A DNA stretch of 64,000 nt, from NCBI RefSeq assembly GCF_003254585.1, contig NZ_QJGZ01000039.1:434001-498000 (forward strand). Reading direction: 5' to 3'. This DNA is from Flavobacterium sharifuzzamanii (GTDB lineage Bacteria > Bacteroidota > Bacteroidia > Flavobacteriales > Flavobacteriaceae). A model generated the notes under the pieces. That model was not told the origin of the DNA, did no database searches, and saw only the letters and a list, made by a program, of their open reading frames with translations. This document shows, piece after piece, positions 27,048 to 35,003 of the stretch. Each line of letters begins with the position of its first letter. The first letter of the stretch is position 1. Both the position numbers and the translations under genes were made by a program.

Positions 27048-27205
27048 TTCTGAGTTGCTAAGATTCTAAGGTACTAAGGTTTCAAAAATTGTATAAATAA
27101 CAAAAGCACTATTTTCATAGTGCTTTTGTTTTTATGTTTTGTGCCTATGCTACTTTGTGTCTAAAACCTTAGAACCTCAGTAGCTCAGAACCTTAGTCCC
27201 TTAAA
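27048..27205. repeat. Word-repeat hairpin element enclosing a terminator
   Basis: On the left are ttctgagttgctaag and ttctaaggtactaaggttt; on the right are aaaccttagaacctcag and tagctcagaaccttag. The two sides are imperfect inverted repeats made of the words ctaag/cttag and ctgag/ctcag. The terminator at 27101-27128 sits at the centre. Confidence 0.6.
27101..27128. terminator. Intrinsic terminator between efflux operon and bacilliredoxin
   Basis: An 11-bp perfect stem (caaaagcacta with tagtgcttttg) has a 6-nt loop and is followed by a T run on the plus strand. The flanking genes converge here. Confidence 0.85.
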
Positions 27206-27616
27206 TTAGCAGAACTCGTTAAACGCATCCTGTAAATTCTCAGCAATTAATTCAGCCGGACGTCCCTCGATGTGGTGACGCTCTAACATGTGAACCAATT
27301 CTCCGTTTTTAAACAAAGCCATAGATGGCGAAGATGGAGGGAATGGGAACATGTGTTGTCTTGCAGCATCAACAGCTTCTTTGTCAACACCTGCAAAAAC
27401 AGTAATTAAATGATCTGGTTTTTTAGCATTATCTAAACTCATTTTTGCTCCCGGACGTGCATTTCTTGCAGCGCACCCGCAAACAGAGTTCACAACAACT
27501 AAAGTGGTACCTTCAGCTTTGATAGCATTCTCAACAGCTTCAGCACTATGTAAGTCTTGAAAACCTGCAGCTGTTAATTCAGCTTCCATTGGTTTTACCA
27601 TGTCTAGTGGATACAT
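27206..27616 (-). CDS. BrxA/BrxB family bacilliredoxin (YphP/YqiW)
   Basis: The start is placed at [14 protein letters not shown], giving 136 residues, the normal family length; the open frame runs 19 codons further upstream but that part does not resemble the family. The redox motif is C46-G-C48 in [16 protein letters not shown], the CGC bacilliredoxin signature. Bacilliredoxins remove bacillithiol from oxidised proteins in Firmicutes; homologues are common in Bacteroidota, some of which also make bacillithiol. It lies downstream of an ArsR-family gene on the same strand. A possible -7 element TAACTTTG is at 27650-27657. Confidence 0.92.
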   Translation of the reverse strand: MYPLDMVKPMEAELTAAGFQDLHSAEAVENAIKAEGTTLVVVNSVCGCAARNARPGAKMSLDNAKKPDHLITVFAGVDKEAVDAARQHMFPFPPSSPSMALFKNGELVHMLERHHIEGRPAELIAENLQDAFNEFC

Positions 27617-27744
27617 ATTTTTGTCTTTTAAAATTTTACTTTTGAACTGCAAAGTTACAAAGTTTACTCGCAACTAGTTACTTTCAAGTATAAAGTTTTG
27701 TTATAGTTCGATATCAAATTTTAAATCACGTATTTTAAAAATAC

Positions 27745-28191
27745 TTAAACCGCTTCCGCTTTAATATTTTTATGCGGAAATTGATAATTATATTGCTTCA
27801 AATGCCTATTTCTGCCTCTCATTTTATGTCTTGTTGCTAAAACTGTTGATTTATCCTGCTCAGAAATTTCAATAGTTGAGAGATAATTGCTGACATACTT
27901 TTTAAGAACTTCTATATTATCAACGGTAATAGAATAAATTGTTTTTTTTCCTTCATATTTTACATCAACCAGACTAGCTTTTTTCAGTTCTAAAAGATGC
28001 TTGGATATTGTAGACTGTGCCAGTGGAATTAATCCGACTATTTCGCCGCAAGTTCTATTATCTCTTTTCCACAGAAGTGTCATAATCTGGATTCGTGTAG
28101 GATGTCCAAGAGCTTTGCAGATTTTTCCTATTGCTTCTGTTTCTATATCAAAATTCAATTCTTTTGTGATTCCCATAACCTGTAAATTCAT
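27745..28191 (-). CDS. ArsR-family winged-helix transcriptional regulator
   Basis: This 148-residue protein has a winged-helix core: GKICKALGHPTRIQIMTLLW, recognition helix QSTISKHLLELKKASLV and wing VKYEGKKTIYSI. There is no ELCVCDL-type metal site; a lone Cys (NRTCGEIV) could be redox-active, but this is speculation. The C-terminal 30 residues are basic (KMRGRNRHLKQYNY). It precedes the bacilliredoxin gene by 128 bp and may control it or itself. An alternative start at the sixth codon (MGITKEL) is possible. Confidence 0.88.
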   Translation of the reverse strand: MNLQVMGITKELNFDIETEAIGKICKALGHPTRIQIMTLLWKRDNRTCGEIVGLIPLAQSTISKHLLELKKASLVDVKYEGKKTIYSITVDNIEVLKKYVSNYLSTIEISEQDKSTVLATRHKMRGRNRHLKQYNYQFPHKNIKAEAV

Positions 28192-28226
28192 TCATTATCG
28201 CAAAAAGCCGATGTTGTTTTGGATCA

Positions 28227-28254
28227 CAAATTTAGACAGAGAACATTCTTACAA
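28227..28254 (-). promoter_or_regulatory. Flavobacterium-type promoter for the arsR-family gene
   Basis: On the minus strand TTG (28252-28254), a 17-nt spacer and TAAATTTG (28227-28234) match the TTG / TAnnTTTG consensus. It lies about 36 bp before the ATG. Confidence 0.6.
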
Positions 28255-28337
28255 AAGCCTCAAAAAGTTATTAAAGCAAAAGAATAAGGTATTTTTAGTT
28301 TAAGAACATATTGCTTTTAAAAAATAGATTTTGCTGA

Positions 28338-29135
28338 TTATTGTTTCGCAAACTTCTTCTGGTAAGGGTAAGTCTCATAAATCGTATTGTCTTCATTAAT
28401 TGAAAACCCTTTAGCAGCGTCTTCTCTTGCAATGCCAACCAATGCAACAACTTCTTCTCTTGGCTTTCCTTGTTTCAGCCAACAAATTGCTTTATAATAC
28501 TTCGCGTCTGAAAATTCAGGATAGATTTTCAACGCCTTATCAAAAATAGCAATCGCTTCATCCCATTTTTTTAGTTCATACTTGGCAATTCCTTGATAAA
28601 AATACGCCGTGGGATGCTCCAGCTGCTGCCTGTTTTTGTAAATATCATTCACATAATCATTCAAAAGCTTTTCTGCTTTTTCGTATTCATTTAACTGAAG
28701 ATAGCATAACGCTTTATAAAAATTAAAAGAATGGTCCATAACATAGCTATTTCCATACAGTTTTATGGCTTCATCGAAGTCTATGATAGCCTCTTTATAT
28801 TCGTGAGAAAAAATGCATTTCATAAAAGCGCGATACGACAACCAACGTTCTTTATTATAGAAGACGGCTTTATCTAGAAAAGGCATTCCAACTTCGTACT
28901 TTTTGCATTTAAAATAAGGCATTGCTTTCTGCTGCCATAAATAGGCAACAGTACTATCTTTTTTCAAACCTTGATCAAGACAATCTTGCCATTCAGTCAT
29001 TTCAAAAATATAATTGTGTTTTTCGGCGCAATTGCTTAAAAATTCTTCCACAATAGCATCATGTGCCTTGTTTGTCGAAACTTGCCCAAACGATAAAAGA
29101 GTAAAAAATAAACTAAATAAAGTAATGTTTTTCAA
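28338..29135 (-). CDS. Secreted tetratricopeptide-repeat protein
   Basis: This 265-residue protein has a signal peptide (MKNITLFSLFFTLLSFGQV). About five TPR units follow, clearest at residues 115-225 (AIIDFDEAIKLYG, YEKAEKLLNDYV, WDEAIAIFDKALKIYPEFSDAKYYKAI). TPRs mediate protein contacts; the protein is expected in the periplasm or at the envelope. It starts 3 bp after the lycopene cyclase stop, so it is likely co-transcribed with it, though a role in carotenoid synthesis is not evident. Confidence 0.85.
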   Translation of the reverse strand: MKNITLFSLFFTLLSFGQVSTNKAHDAIVEEFLSNCAEKHNYIFEMTEWQDCLDQGLKKDSTVAYLWQQKAMPYFKCKKYEVGMPFLDKAVFYNKERWLSYRAFMKCIFSHEYKEAIIDFDEAIKLYGNSYVMDHSFNFYKALCYLQLNEYEKAEKLLNDYVNDIYKNRQQLEHPTAYFYQGIAKYELKKWDEAIAIFDKALKIYPEFSDAKYYKAICWLKQGKPREEVVALVGIAREDAAKGFSINEDNTIYETYPYQKKFAKQ

Positions 29136-29138
29136 TGG

Positions 29139-30329
29139 TTACGTTTTTGAATTAAATTTATTTGAAAGAAAAATCACTCTAAATAACGCTTTAATAAACG
29201 GAATCTTTGGACACTTTAAAATAACTTTAACATCTTCAAAGAAACTCGTCTCTTCATCTAAGAATTTGAAAATCAATTCAGAATTTCCTTTTTTAAACAA
29301 AGAAGAAAAAATGGAAATTCCCAATTCGTTATTTCGATAGAGAATATCTAAAAGCAATAAATCGTAAAACCAAAACCTAGATTTTTTATGAAAGTCTTTC
29401 ATTCTGAAATCTTTGTTTTGAATAAACTCAACTAAATCTGATGATTTTTTATCTGCATTTTTAAAAGTATAACCTGTACTTGCTTTTGTCCAGCCACCAG
29501 CCGTACCAATATTCAGGACACGTTTGGTGTTTTTCTTCCAAAAAGGATAACAAGTCATTGGAATACTTCCCTCCTCTTTTTCGAGAATTTTGTAGTTTTC
29601 TGTCCCTAGTTTTTTCAGATAAAGTTCAATTGCTTTTTCGTACTCTTCTTTCGGAAGCAATTTTTCCGAAAACAAAGTATATTCAACCAAAGCTTCTGTT
29701 TTTGAAGTTGGCAAAACATACATAAATCGCGTATTTCCTTTTTGTTCCACCGAAAAATCCATGAAAGTAACTTCTTCTGGATTGAAAACTTCCTCTTTCG
29801 TTTTTACAAACCAGCCCACAAAATGCTGTTGTAAAACGGGATATTTGTTTTGCCTTTCGGCGAAAGCCTTAGTATAAATGCTATTGAAAAGATGGTTACA
29901 AGTATATCGATTCTCTTCTGTTCCAACAAAAACGTGCGTTTCCAATTCGTTGATATCGGTTACTTTTTCATTTAAAAAAGTAATATTGGATTGTTTTGAA
30001 ATGGTTTTGAAAACAAAATCATAAAAGTCTAAACCATTGATTTTATTGTATGAATAGGGTTTGAGATCCATATCACGTTTGAAATTCTCATTGGCAAATA
30101 AGGCTGAATCCCATTTTTTTGAAATAACCGAATTCCAAAAACTTTCTTCTTTCTCCCAAAAACACCAAGTTCTGTCATTGCTTCTCTTCGAATTCTTGTC
30201 GAGCAGTAAAATCGACTTGTCGGAAAATTTTCCAGACAAAACCATTTTATAAACCGTCATCAAAGATGCTAGTCCTGTTCCAGTAAAAATGTAGTCGAAA
30301 TGTGGAATTTGAGAAGAGTTCATTTTCAA
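29139..30329 (-). CDS. crtY: Lycopene cyclase (CrtY family)
   Basis: This 396-residue protein has an N-terminal dinucleotide-binding start (YIFTGTGLASLMTVYKMV). The family block DRTWCFWE is near residue 52, and GTAGGWTKASTGYTF is near residue 275. FMDF near residue 170 lies in the catalytic region. It cyclises lycopene to beta-carotene, the precursor of zeaxanthin-type pigments common in flavobacteria. The other crt genes are not in the window, so the gene is detached from the usual cluster. It sits between a thioredoxin-like gene (12 bp upstream) and a TPR gene (3 bp downstream). Lys37-Lys46 and the C-terminus are divergent. Confidence 0.9.
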   Translation of the reverse strand: MKMNSSQIPHFDYIFTGTGLASLMTVYKMVLSGKFSDKSILLLDKNSKRSNDRTWCFWEKEESFWNSVISKKWDSALFANENFKRDMDLKPYSYNKINGLDFYDFVFKTISKQSNITFLNEKVTDINELETHVFVGTEENRYTCNHLFNSIYTKAFAERQNKYPVLQQHFVGWFVKTKEEVFNPEEVTFMDFSVEQKGNTRFMYVLPTSKTEALVEYTLFSEKLLPKEEYEKAIELYLKKLGTENYKILEKEEGSIPMTCYPFWKKNTKRVLNIGTAGGWTKASTGYTFKNADKKSSDLVEFIQNKDFRMKDFHKKSRFWFYDLLLLDILYRNNELGISIFSSLFKKGNSELIFKFLDEETSFFEDVKVILKCPKIPFIKALFRVIFLSNKFNSKT

Positions 30330-30341
30330 AAATAAGAAAAT

Positions 30342-30806
30342 TTATTTTTCCAGATTTTCTAACAGCGCTTTAAAATCTTTTAGTGCCAAATAATTATTGT
30401 ACTGGAAGATAATTTCATTCTTATCGTTCAATACACATAAAATAGGATATGCTATTTGGTTGTTTATCGTTCCAAGCTGTAACGCCAATTCATGGACACC
30501 AACATTATTCTCCGAAGGTTGAAATTTAAAAGTGTGATTATTAAATCTAATCTCTCGCTTTTCCTCTGCATTAAAATCAACGAAATAGAAATCGGAGTTT
30601 AGTTTTTCTATAATTCCTTGATCTTTAAAAGTTGTAGTTTTCATTCTTTGGCAAAACTGGCACCAATCGGTATGGATAAAAACAATGATTTTTCTTTTTT
30701 GAATTTGTTGTAAGCTGTCTATTTCTTCAAAAGTTCTGCTTTTTAATTGACAGAATCCTGTTGAAGTTATTCCTAAGATGTAAATAAGTAGAACTAGCTT
30801 TTTCAT
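30342..30806 (-). CDS. Secreted thioredoxin-fold protein
   Basis: The start is placed at the ATG of MKKLVLLIYILG, giving 154 residues; a GTG seven codons upstream is possible but would put a lysine run before the signal peptide. A signal peptide ends near GFCQ. The redox motif is C49-Q-F-C52 in HTDWCQFCQRMK, with a cis-Pro candidate in IAYPILCVL. It resembles DUF255/thioredoxin_7-type periplasmic proteins. It is the first gene of the thioredoxin-crtY-TPR run and lies downstream of the TonB receptor, with a long inverted repeat in between. Confidence 0.85.
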   Translation of the reverse strand: MKKLVLLIYILGITSTGFCQLKSRTFEEIDSLQQIQKRKIIVFIHTDWCQFCQRMKTTTFKDQGIIEKLNSDFYFVDFNAEEKREIRFNNHTFKFQPSENNVGVHELALQLGTINNQIAYPILCVLNDKNEIIFQYNNYLALKDFKALLENLEK

Positions 30807-30900
30807 TTTTTTGTTTTTTTTTGCCACAGATTAAAAGGATTAGAAAGGATTTTTTCACTTAGCTCAGTCTGACAGAGAAAACAATCTTTCTAAAAAATTT

Positions 30901-31032
30901 TAAACACATAGAAACAAAGATTTTTTTGCTTTTAAAGAGTCCAAAAGAAGCTAGCTTCCACACATAGCTATGTGAATTGATGCAAGTGAAACGCCTTTTT
31001 ACACAAAGTTACACTATGTTTCTATGTGTTTA
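30901..31032. repeat. 132-bp inverted repeat downstream of the TonB receptor
   Basis: The outer arms are taaacacatagaaaca (30901-30916) and its exact complement at 31017-31032. Inside is the palindrome cacatagctatgtg (30961-30974), and a segment aagctagcttccacacatag (from 30948) whose near copy lies on the other side of the receptor gene at 33423. It may act as transcription terminator or processing structure for the receptor mRNA. Confidence 0.7.
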
Positions 31033-31038
31033 AAAAAA

Positions 31039-33291
31039 TCACCTAAAAGTATATCGTAATCCCAAAAATCCACGAATAGTTTGGTTCTGCCCATAAACAT
31101 AAGTCGTATCAAATGTCAATCCGTATGGATTGTCAGGCGTTACCAATACTTTTCCGGCTGAATCGTATTGCACATTTTTGTCGAAAGGATCGTCTGTTCT
31201 AGAAATCAAAAACGGATTATTTTGCATCGGTGTAAAGTTCAGCAGATTTTTGATTCCGCCATAAACTTCAAAATCTTTCCATCCTGAATAAGTAAACTGA
31301 ATATTCTGAATACTGTACCAAGGCGAATTTGGACTTCTCGGATCAGTTTCGCTCAGCAAAGGCAATTTCATCGGACTATAAACATTTCCTGTATAATCCA
31401 TCGATAAATTCCAAGGCTGAATTTTGTATGAAACACTCCATGTTGCAGTGAAATTCTCAGTCAAAAAAGGTCTTTCAGAAGTTCCGTTTTCCACATTTTT
31501 ATTATCCAAAACTGTTGCTCCGACAATAAACTTTAATCCCGACGGAAAATTAAGATCGATATTCGTACTAATTCCTTGACTTAAAGCGTAACCGTCAATA
31601 TTATCGTAGATAATTTCGTTTGGATTGGTCTCATAATCTGAAATGATTTTATTGCTGAATCTTGTGTAAAAAGCAGTTGTTTCAATTCCCATAAAGGTTC
31701 CGTTTCCAAAGTTGATTTTCTGAATATAATTCAAATTGACATTTATAGATTGTTCGGGTTTTAAATCATTTTTAATAATAACATCTCTAGAACCTGTTAA
31801 AGCTGCATGATCTTCGGTAAACAAATTCACAACACGAAACCCTGTTCCAGCATTTAATCTAAAAATGGTGTTTTCATTAGCCTTAAATCTATAAGCAAAT
31901 CGCGGCGTAAAAATAGATCCGTGAATAGAATTGTAATCATATCGCATTCCTAGCAAAACCTGACTTTTTGGAGAAAATGTAATTTCATCTTGAACAAAAA
32001 TTCCAGGAAGCCAAGTGTTTTCAGCTTCTTTGGTTGCAGTCGTATTGTCATCATAATATGTATATCGGCTTGCAATTCCTGCCAGTAAATCGTTTCGTCC
32101 GATTTTTTTATCCCAAGTCAGCTGCAGAAATCCAATTTTCTGATTAGCGATATAAGATGTTGTTCCATAACGGCTGTCTTGATAATGGACGTTTCCAGAG
32201 AACGAAAGCATCAGTTTTTCTTCAAACGGCAATTGATAACTTCCAATTAATTCGGCTCTTTTAGTGTAAATGCTTTCGCCGTAGATTTCATCTCCACCAC
32301 GGTATTTCTTGTCCCAACGAATGTCTCCGCCCCAGCGATCTTCATACATTCCGCGTACAGCAATGGTAAAAAGACGATTTTGATTTCGCTGAAAACTCCA
32401 TTTATTAAAAACCGAAATGCGTTCAGAAAGTGTTACATCGGTAAAATTGTCTTTGTCTTTATCAATAACCTGATCGTAATTGAAGTAATTAACACCAATG
32501 AGAGAAATTGCTTTTTTCCCAGCATTAAACTTCATTCCCAAATCAAGATTACTTTCAAAATAAGAAGTCGTAAAATAATCGGCAGAAAAAACAGGTGCGT
32601 TGGTCGGGTTTTTGGTAATGATATTAATCAAACCTCCAACCGCTTCACTACCGTAAAGAGACGAAGCTGGACCTTTTACAATCTCAATTCGTTCTACCAA
32701 AGAATTCGGAATTCCAGACAAACCATAAACCGTAGAAAGACTGCTCACAATTGGCATTCCGTCAATCATTACTAAAGTGTACGGGCCTTCCAATCCGTTT
32801 ATATGAATATCTCCTGTATTACAGACTCCACAATTCAATTGCGGACGAACGCCATTTATATTCTGAAGTGCATCGTAAATACTAGGAGTTGGGTTTTTCT
32901 TGAAGAAAACTGGCGAATAAACCTCAACGGGAACAGCGCTTTCTAATCGTTTTACAGGTTTTAAAGTTCCCGAAACAACCACTTCATTCAATTCATTTTG
33001 ATCTTCCTCCAATTCAAAATCTAAATTCAAGTTTTCATTTTCTAAAAGTGAAATTCTTTGCGATATAGGTTTAAATCCTGCTGAGGTTACGTTTATTTTA
33101 TAAGTTCCTTTTGGGATATTTTCTAATTTATAAAATCCCAAAGAATCGATTTGTGTTCTAAAGTTTGTGTTTAACACACGAATGGTAATTTCTTGATCAA
33201 TAGGAAGGATACTTGTTACTTTTCCAGTAATATTTTGAGAAAAAATGCTTTTCGTTGAAATTATCAATATTGCCAAAAATAAATATTTCAT
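31039..33291 (-). CDS. TonB-dependent receptor with carboxypeptidase-regulatory-like N-terminal domain
   Basis: This 750-residue protein starts at MKYLFLAILIIS (the frame runs 8 codons further). A signal peptide is followed by a CarboxypepD_reg-like domain (NITGKVTSILPIDQEITIRV, about 20-105), then the plug (ELNEVVVSGTLKPVKRLESAVPVEV; VMIDGMPIVSSLSTVYG; ERIEIVKGPASSLYGSEAVGGLINIITKNP) and a 22-strand barrel ending in LGLRYTFR. A Cys pair (NCGVCNTG) is in the plug. It takes up a TonB-dependent ligand, perhaps a metal chelate or cofactor; no SusD partner is adjacent, arguing against a polysaccharide system. Related repeats flank the gene. Confidence 0.94.
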   Translation of the reverse strand: MKYLFLAILIISTKSIFSQNITGKVTSILPIDQEITIRVLNTNFRTQIDSLGFYKLENIPKGTYKINVTSAGFKPISQRISLLENENLNLDFELEEDQNELNEVVVSGTLKPVKRLESAVPVEVYSPVFFKKNPTPSIYDALQNINGVRPQLNCGVCNTGDIHINGLEGPYTLVMIDGMPIVSSLSTVYGLSGIPNSLVERIEIVKGPASSLYGSEAVGGLINIITKNPTNAPVFSADYFTTSYFESNLDLGMKFNAGKKAISLIGVNYFNYDQVIDKDKDNFTDVTLSERISVFNKWSFQRNQNRLFTIAVRGMYEDRWGGDIRWDKKYRGGDEIYGESIYTKRAELIGSYQLPFEEKLMLSFSGNVHYQDSRYGTTSYIANQKIGFLQLTWDKKIGRNDLLAGIASRYTYYDDNTTATKEAENTWLPGIFVQDEITFSPKSQVLLGMRYDYNSIHGSIFTPRFAYRFKANENTIFRLNAGTGFRVVNLFTEDHAALTGSRDVIIKNDLKPEQSINVNLNYIQKINFGNGTFMGIETTAFYTRFSNKIISDYETNPNEIIYDNIDGYALSQGISTNIDLNFPSGLKFIVGATVLDNKNVENGTSERPFLTENFTATWSVSYKIQPWNLSMDYTGNVYSPMKLPLLSETDPRSPNSPWYSIQNIQFTYSGWKDFEVYGGIKNLLNFTPMQNNPFLISRTDDPFDKNVQYDSAGKVLVTPDNPYGLTFDTTYVYGQNQTIRGFLGLRYTFR

Positions 33292-33422
33292 TATTATAAA
33301 ATTAAATTTAGACAAAACTAAAAATTAAATTTGACAAACAATTATTTGGAAATATTTTTTTTAAAACATTTCTATTTCAATCCGTTAAAAATGTTTATTC
33401 CTTTTGAAAAGAGAAATAGAAA

Positions 33423-33449
33423 AAGCTAGCTTTCACACAAAGCTATATG
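33423..33449. repeat. Near copy of the 30948 repeat, upstream of the TonB receptor
   Basis: aagctagctttcacacaaag followed by ctatatg resembles 30948-30974 with few differences. Nearby (33468-33482) is ctagctttagctgg, and the region 33292-33640 as a whole has no gene but holds several palindromes listed separately. Confidence 0.5.
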
Positions 33450-33501
33450 CTAAAATTTCAATAGCGTCTAGCTTTAGCTGGATGAAACATAAAAAACACG
33501 A

Positions 33502-33544
33502 AAAAGGCTTTAGCCAAACCTATAATTTTTGGCTAAAGCCTTTT
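33502..33544 (-). terminator. Intrinsic terminator of the merC-TrxR-like operon
   Basis: A perfect 17-bp stem (aaaaggctttagccaaa with complement) is followed by a T run on the minus strand. It lies about 97 bp past the TrxR-like gene's stop. Confidence 0.75.
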
Positions 33545-33562
33545 CTAATTCAAATCCTTATT

Positions 33563-33635
33563 CCCCTAGCTAAAGCTAGGGGCTATGCAACTGTTTCTAT
33601 TAAACCCGACAGGTTTTAAAAACCTTTCGGGTTTA
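33563..33635. repeat. Two palindromes downstream of the TrxR-like gene
   Basis: CCCCTAGCTAAAGCTAGGGG is at 33563-33582, and a longer imperfect palindrome at 33601-33635 has outer arms TAAACCCGA/TTCGGGTTTA and an inner AGGTTTT/AAAACCT. Both look like REP-type elements without a transposase nearby. Confidence 0.65.
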
Positions 33636-33640
33636 AAGCA

Positions 33641-34546
33641 TCAAAAATTCTCATCGATAAGTTCTTTATTAATTACTGCTCCAGCGAAAGAACCTGTAGA
33701 AACTGCAATTGCTACAGATCGCATTTGAGTGGTGCAATCTCCGCTAGCAAAAACTCCAGCGATATTTGTTTTCTGCATGGCATCTACTTTCAGCAAACCT
33801 TGTTCGCTAATATCACATCCCAAAATTTCAGGTATTGGACAATGCTGTTCAAAAGGTGGTTTGGCATAAATCGCTTTTACCTCAACTTTTTCTCCATTCT
33901 TAAAAATGATGCTTTTAATATAACCTTCCTTATGCTCAAAAGAATCTATTTCTTGTTCAAAAATCTGAATTCCATTCTTTTTGAGTATTTCAGTTTGTTC
34001 TGAAGTCAATTCCAATTTTCCGTTGGTACACAATCTTAAGTCTTTTGTCCAATTGGAAATTAGTTTGGCATATTCAAATCCCATTTCTCCATTGGCAATA
34101 ATTGCGGTTTTTTCGTTTTTAACTTCATAACCATGACAATACGTACAATGCAAAACCGAAATTCCCCAACACGCAGCAAAGCCTTCAATTTCTGGCAGTA
34201 AATCTTTAACTCCTGTTGCAAACAGAACTTTTCTTGCTGTAAAGATTTCTCCTGATTCCGTTTCAATTTCGAAACCATTTTCTGTTTTAAGAGCTTTTAC
34301 TGCAAGTCCCTTATAGAATTGAACTGTTTTATAAATGTCAACTTGCAATTTGGCTTTCGCCGAAATAGCTGCTGGTTTTTCACCATCTTGTGTAAGGAAA
34401 TTATGAGAATGAGGTGTTTGTCTGTTGCAAGGCAAACCGCTGTCGATAACCAAAACCTGACGCAAAGAACGCCCTAAACTCATTGCAGCAGATAATCCGC
34501 TGTAACTGCCGCCAATGATAATCACTTCAAAATGCTTCTGTTCCAT
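33641..34546 (-). CDS. NAD(P)/FAD-dependent oxidoreductase, thioredoxin-reductase-like
   Basis: This 301-residue protein has an N-terminal FAD loop GGSYSGLSAAMSLG, the second nucleotide region IIANGEMGFEYAKLI and the C-terminal FAD motif GVFASGDCTT. A redox-pair candidate is C134-T-Y-C137 in HCTYCHGYEVK, at the position of the CATC motif of thioredoxin reductases. The NADPH loop lacks the usual GxGxxA form (ANGEMG), so the partner or cofactor may differ. It follows merC by 10 bp in the same transcript, suggesting a role tied to metal or thiol stress. Confidence 0.88.
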   Translation of the reverse strand: MEQKHFEVIIIGGSYSGLSAAMSLGRSLRQVLVIDSGLPCNRQTPHSHNFLTQDGEKPAAISAKAKLQVDIYKTVQFYKGLAVKALKTENGFEIETESGEIFTARKVLFATGVKDLLPEIEGFAACWGISVLHCTYCHGYEVKNEKTAIIANGEMGFEYAKLISNWTKDLRLCTNGKLELTSEQTEILKKNGIQIFEQEIDSFEHKEGYIKSIIFKNGEKVEVKAIYAKPPFEQHCPIPEILGCDISEQGLLKVDAMQKTNIAGVFASGDCTTQMRSVAIAVSTGSFAGAVINKELIDENF

Positions 34547-34556
34547 ATTTCTATTT

Positions 34557-34910
34557 TTAATGATTTTGTTTTCTGTGTAATTTATAATTGATTAAATGCC
34601 CGATGATCATTCCGAATCCTCCGAAATAAATCAGATCAAGATGAATGTCTAATAAAAGTTCAGTCAAAACACTAATCCAAATAAGAGCCATTGAAACAAC
34701 CAAAATGGACGATACCAAAAGAGATGATTTTTTTATAATTTTGAGAATTGCAAATAAACCTATCGAAGCAAATAGTAAATCTATAATTGGGTTGTGACTC
34801 AGCCCTAAAGGTAGAATCGTTAAAAGAGGAAAAATCAAACAATGAACCAAACAGATGGTTGCGCTTGAAATTCCTAAAATATCATAAAAAGATGTGCTTA
34901 TTTTCTTCAT
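34557..34910 (-). CDS. MerC-domain membrane protein
   Basis: This 117-residue protein has four hydrophobic segments. The first contains the MerC-like motif ATICLVHCLIFPLL, with Cys and His in the membrane. MerC proteins move mercury, but chromosomal relatives in Bacteroidota are often under metal regulators and their substrate is not settled. It is divergent from a Fur-family regulator gene with operator-like palindromes between, and is followed by the TrxR-like gene. It is not part of a mer operon. Confidence 0.82.
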   Translation of the reverse strand: MKKISTSFYDILGISSATICLVHCLIFPLLTILPLGLSHNPIIDLLFASIGLFAILKIIKKSSLLVSSILVVSMALIWISVLTELLLDIHLDLIYFGGFGMIIGHLINYKLHRKQNH

Positions 34911-34929
34911 TTCGTGTACATTTGCTTAA

Positions 34930-34944
34930 TGCAATTTTGTTGCA
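34930..34944. promoter_or_regulatory. Candidate Fur-family operator, site 1
   Basis: TGCAATTTTGTTGCA: 5-bp arms around a 5-nt centre, just downstream of the merC -7 element. It shares the GCAA-N5-TTGC layout with site 2, 36 bp away. Confidence 0.5.
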
Positions 34945-34970
34945 AATATATACAATTTTATCAATTGCAA
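34943..34970 (-). promoter_or_regulatory. Flavobacterium-type promoter for merC
   Basis: On the minus strand TTG (34968-34970), a 17-nt spacer and TATATTTG (34943-34950) match the consensus. The -33 element lies inside palindrome site 2 and the -7 element touches site 1, so binding at either would block it. Confidence 0.65.
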
Positions 34971-34979
34971 CATTGTTGC
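34967..34979. promoter_or_regulatory. Candidate Fur-family operator, site 2
   Basis: GCAACATTGTTGC: 5-bp arms around 3 nt, in the gap between merC and the Fur-family gene. It overlaps the merC -33 box and lies about 25 bp before the regulator's ATG. Confidence 0.5.
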
Positions 34980-35003
34980 GTTTAATTTTTAACTTCACAA
35001 AAA

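Noticed and set aside
33563..33582. CCCCTAGCTAAAGCTAGGGG as terminator
   Set aside because: No U-tract follows on either strand; the adjacent 17-bp stem at 33502 with a T-run is the better terminator.
34967..34979. Classical Fur box (GATAATGATAATCATTATC type)
   Set aside because: The palindrome GCAACATTGTTGC does not match it; listed as a candidate operator of unknown specificity instead.
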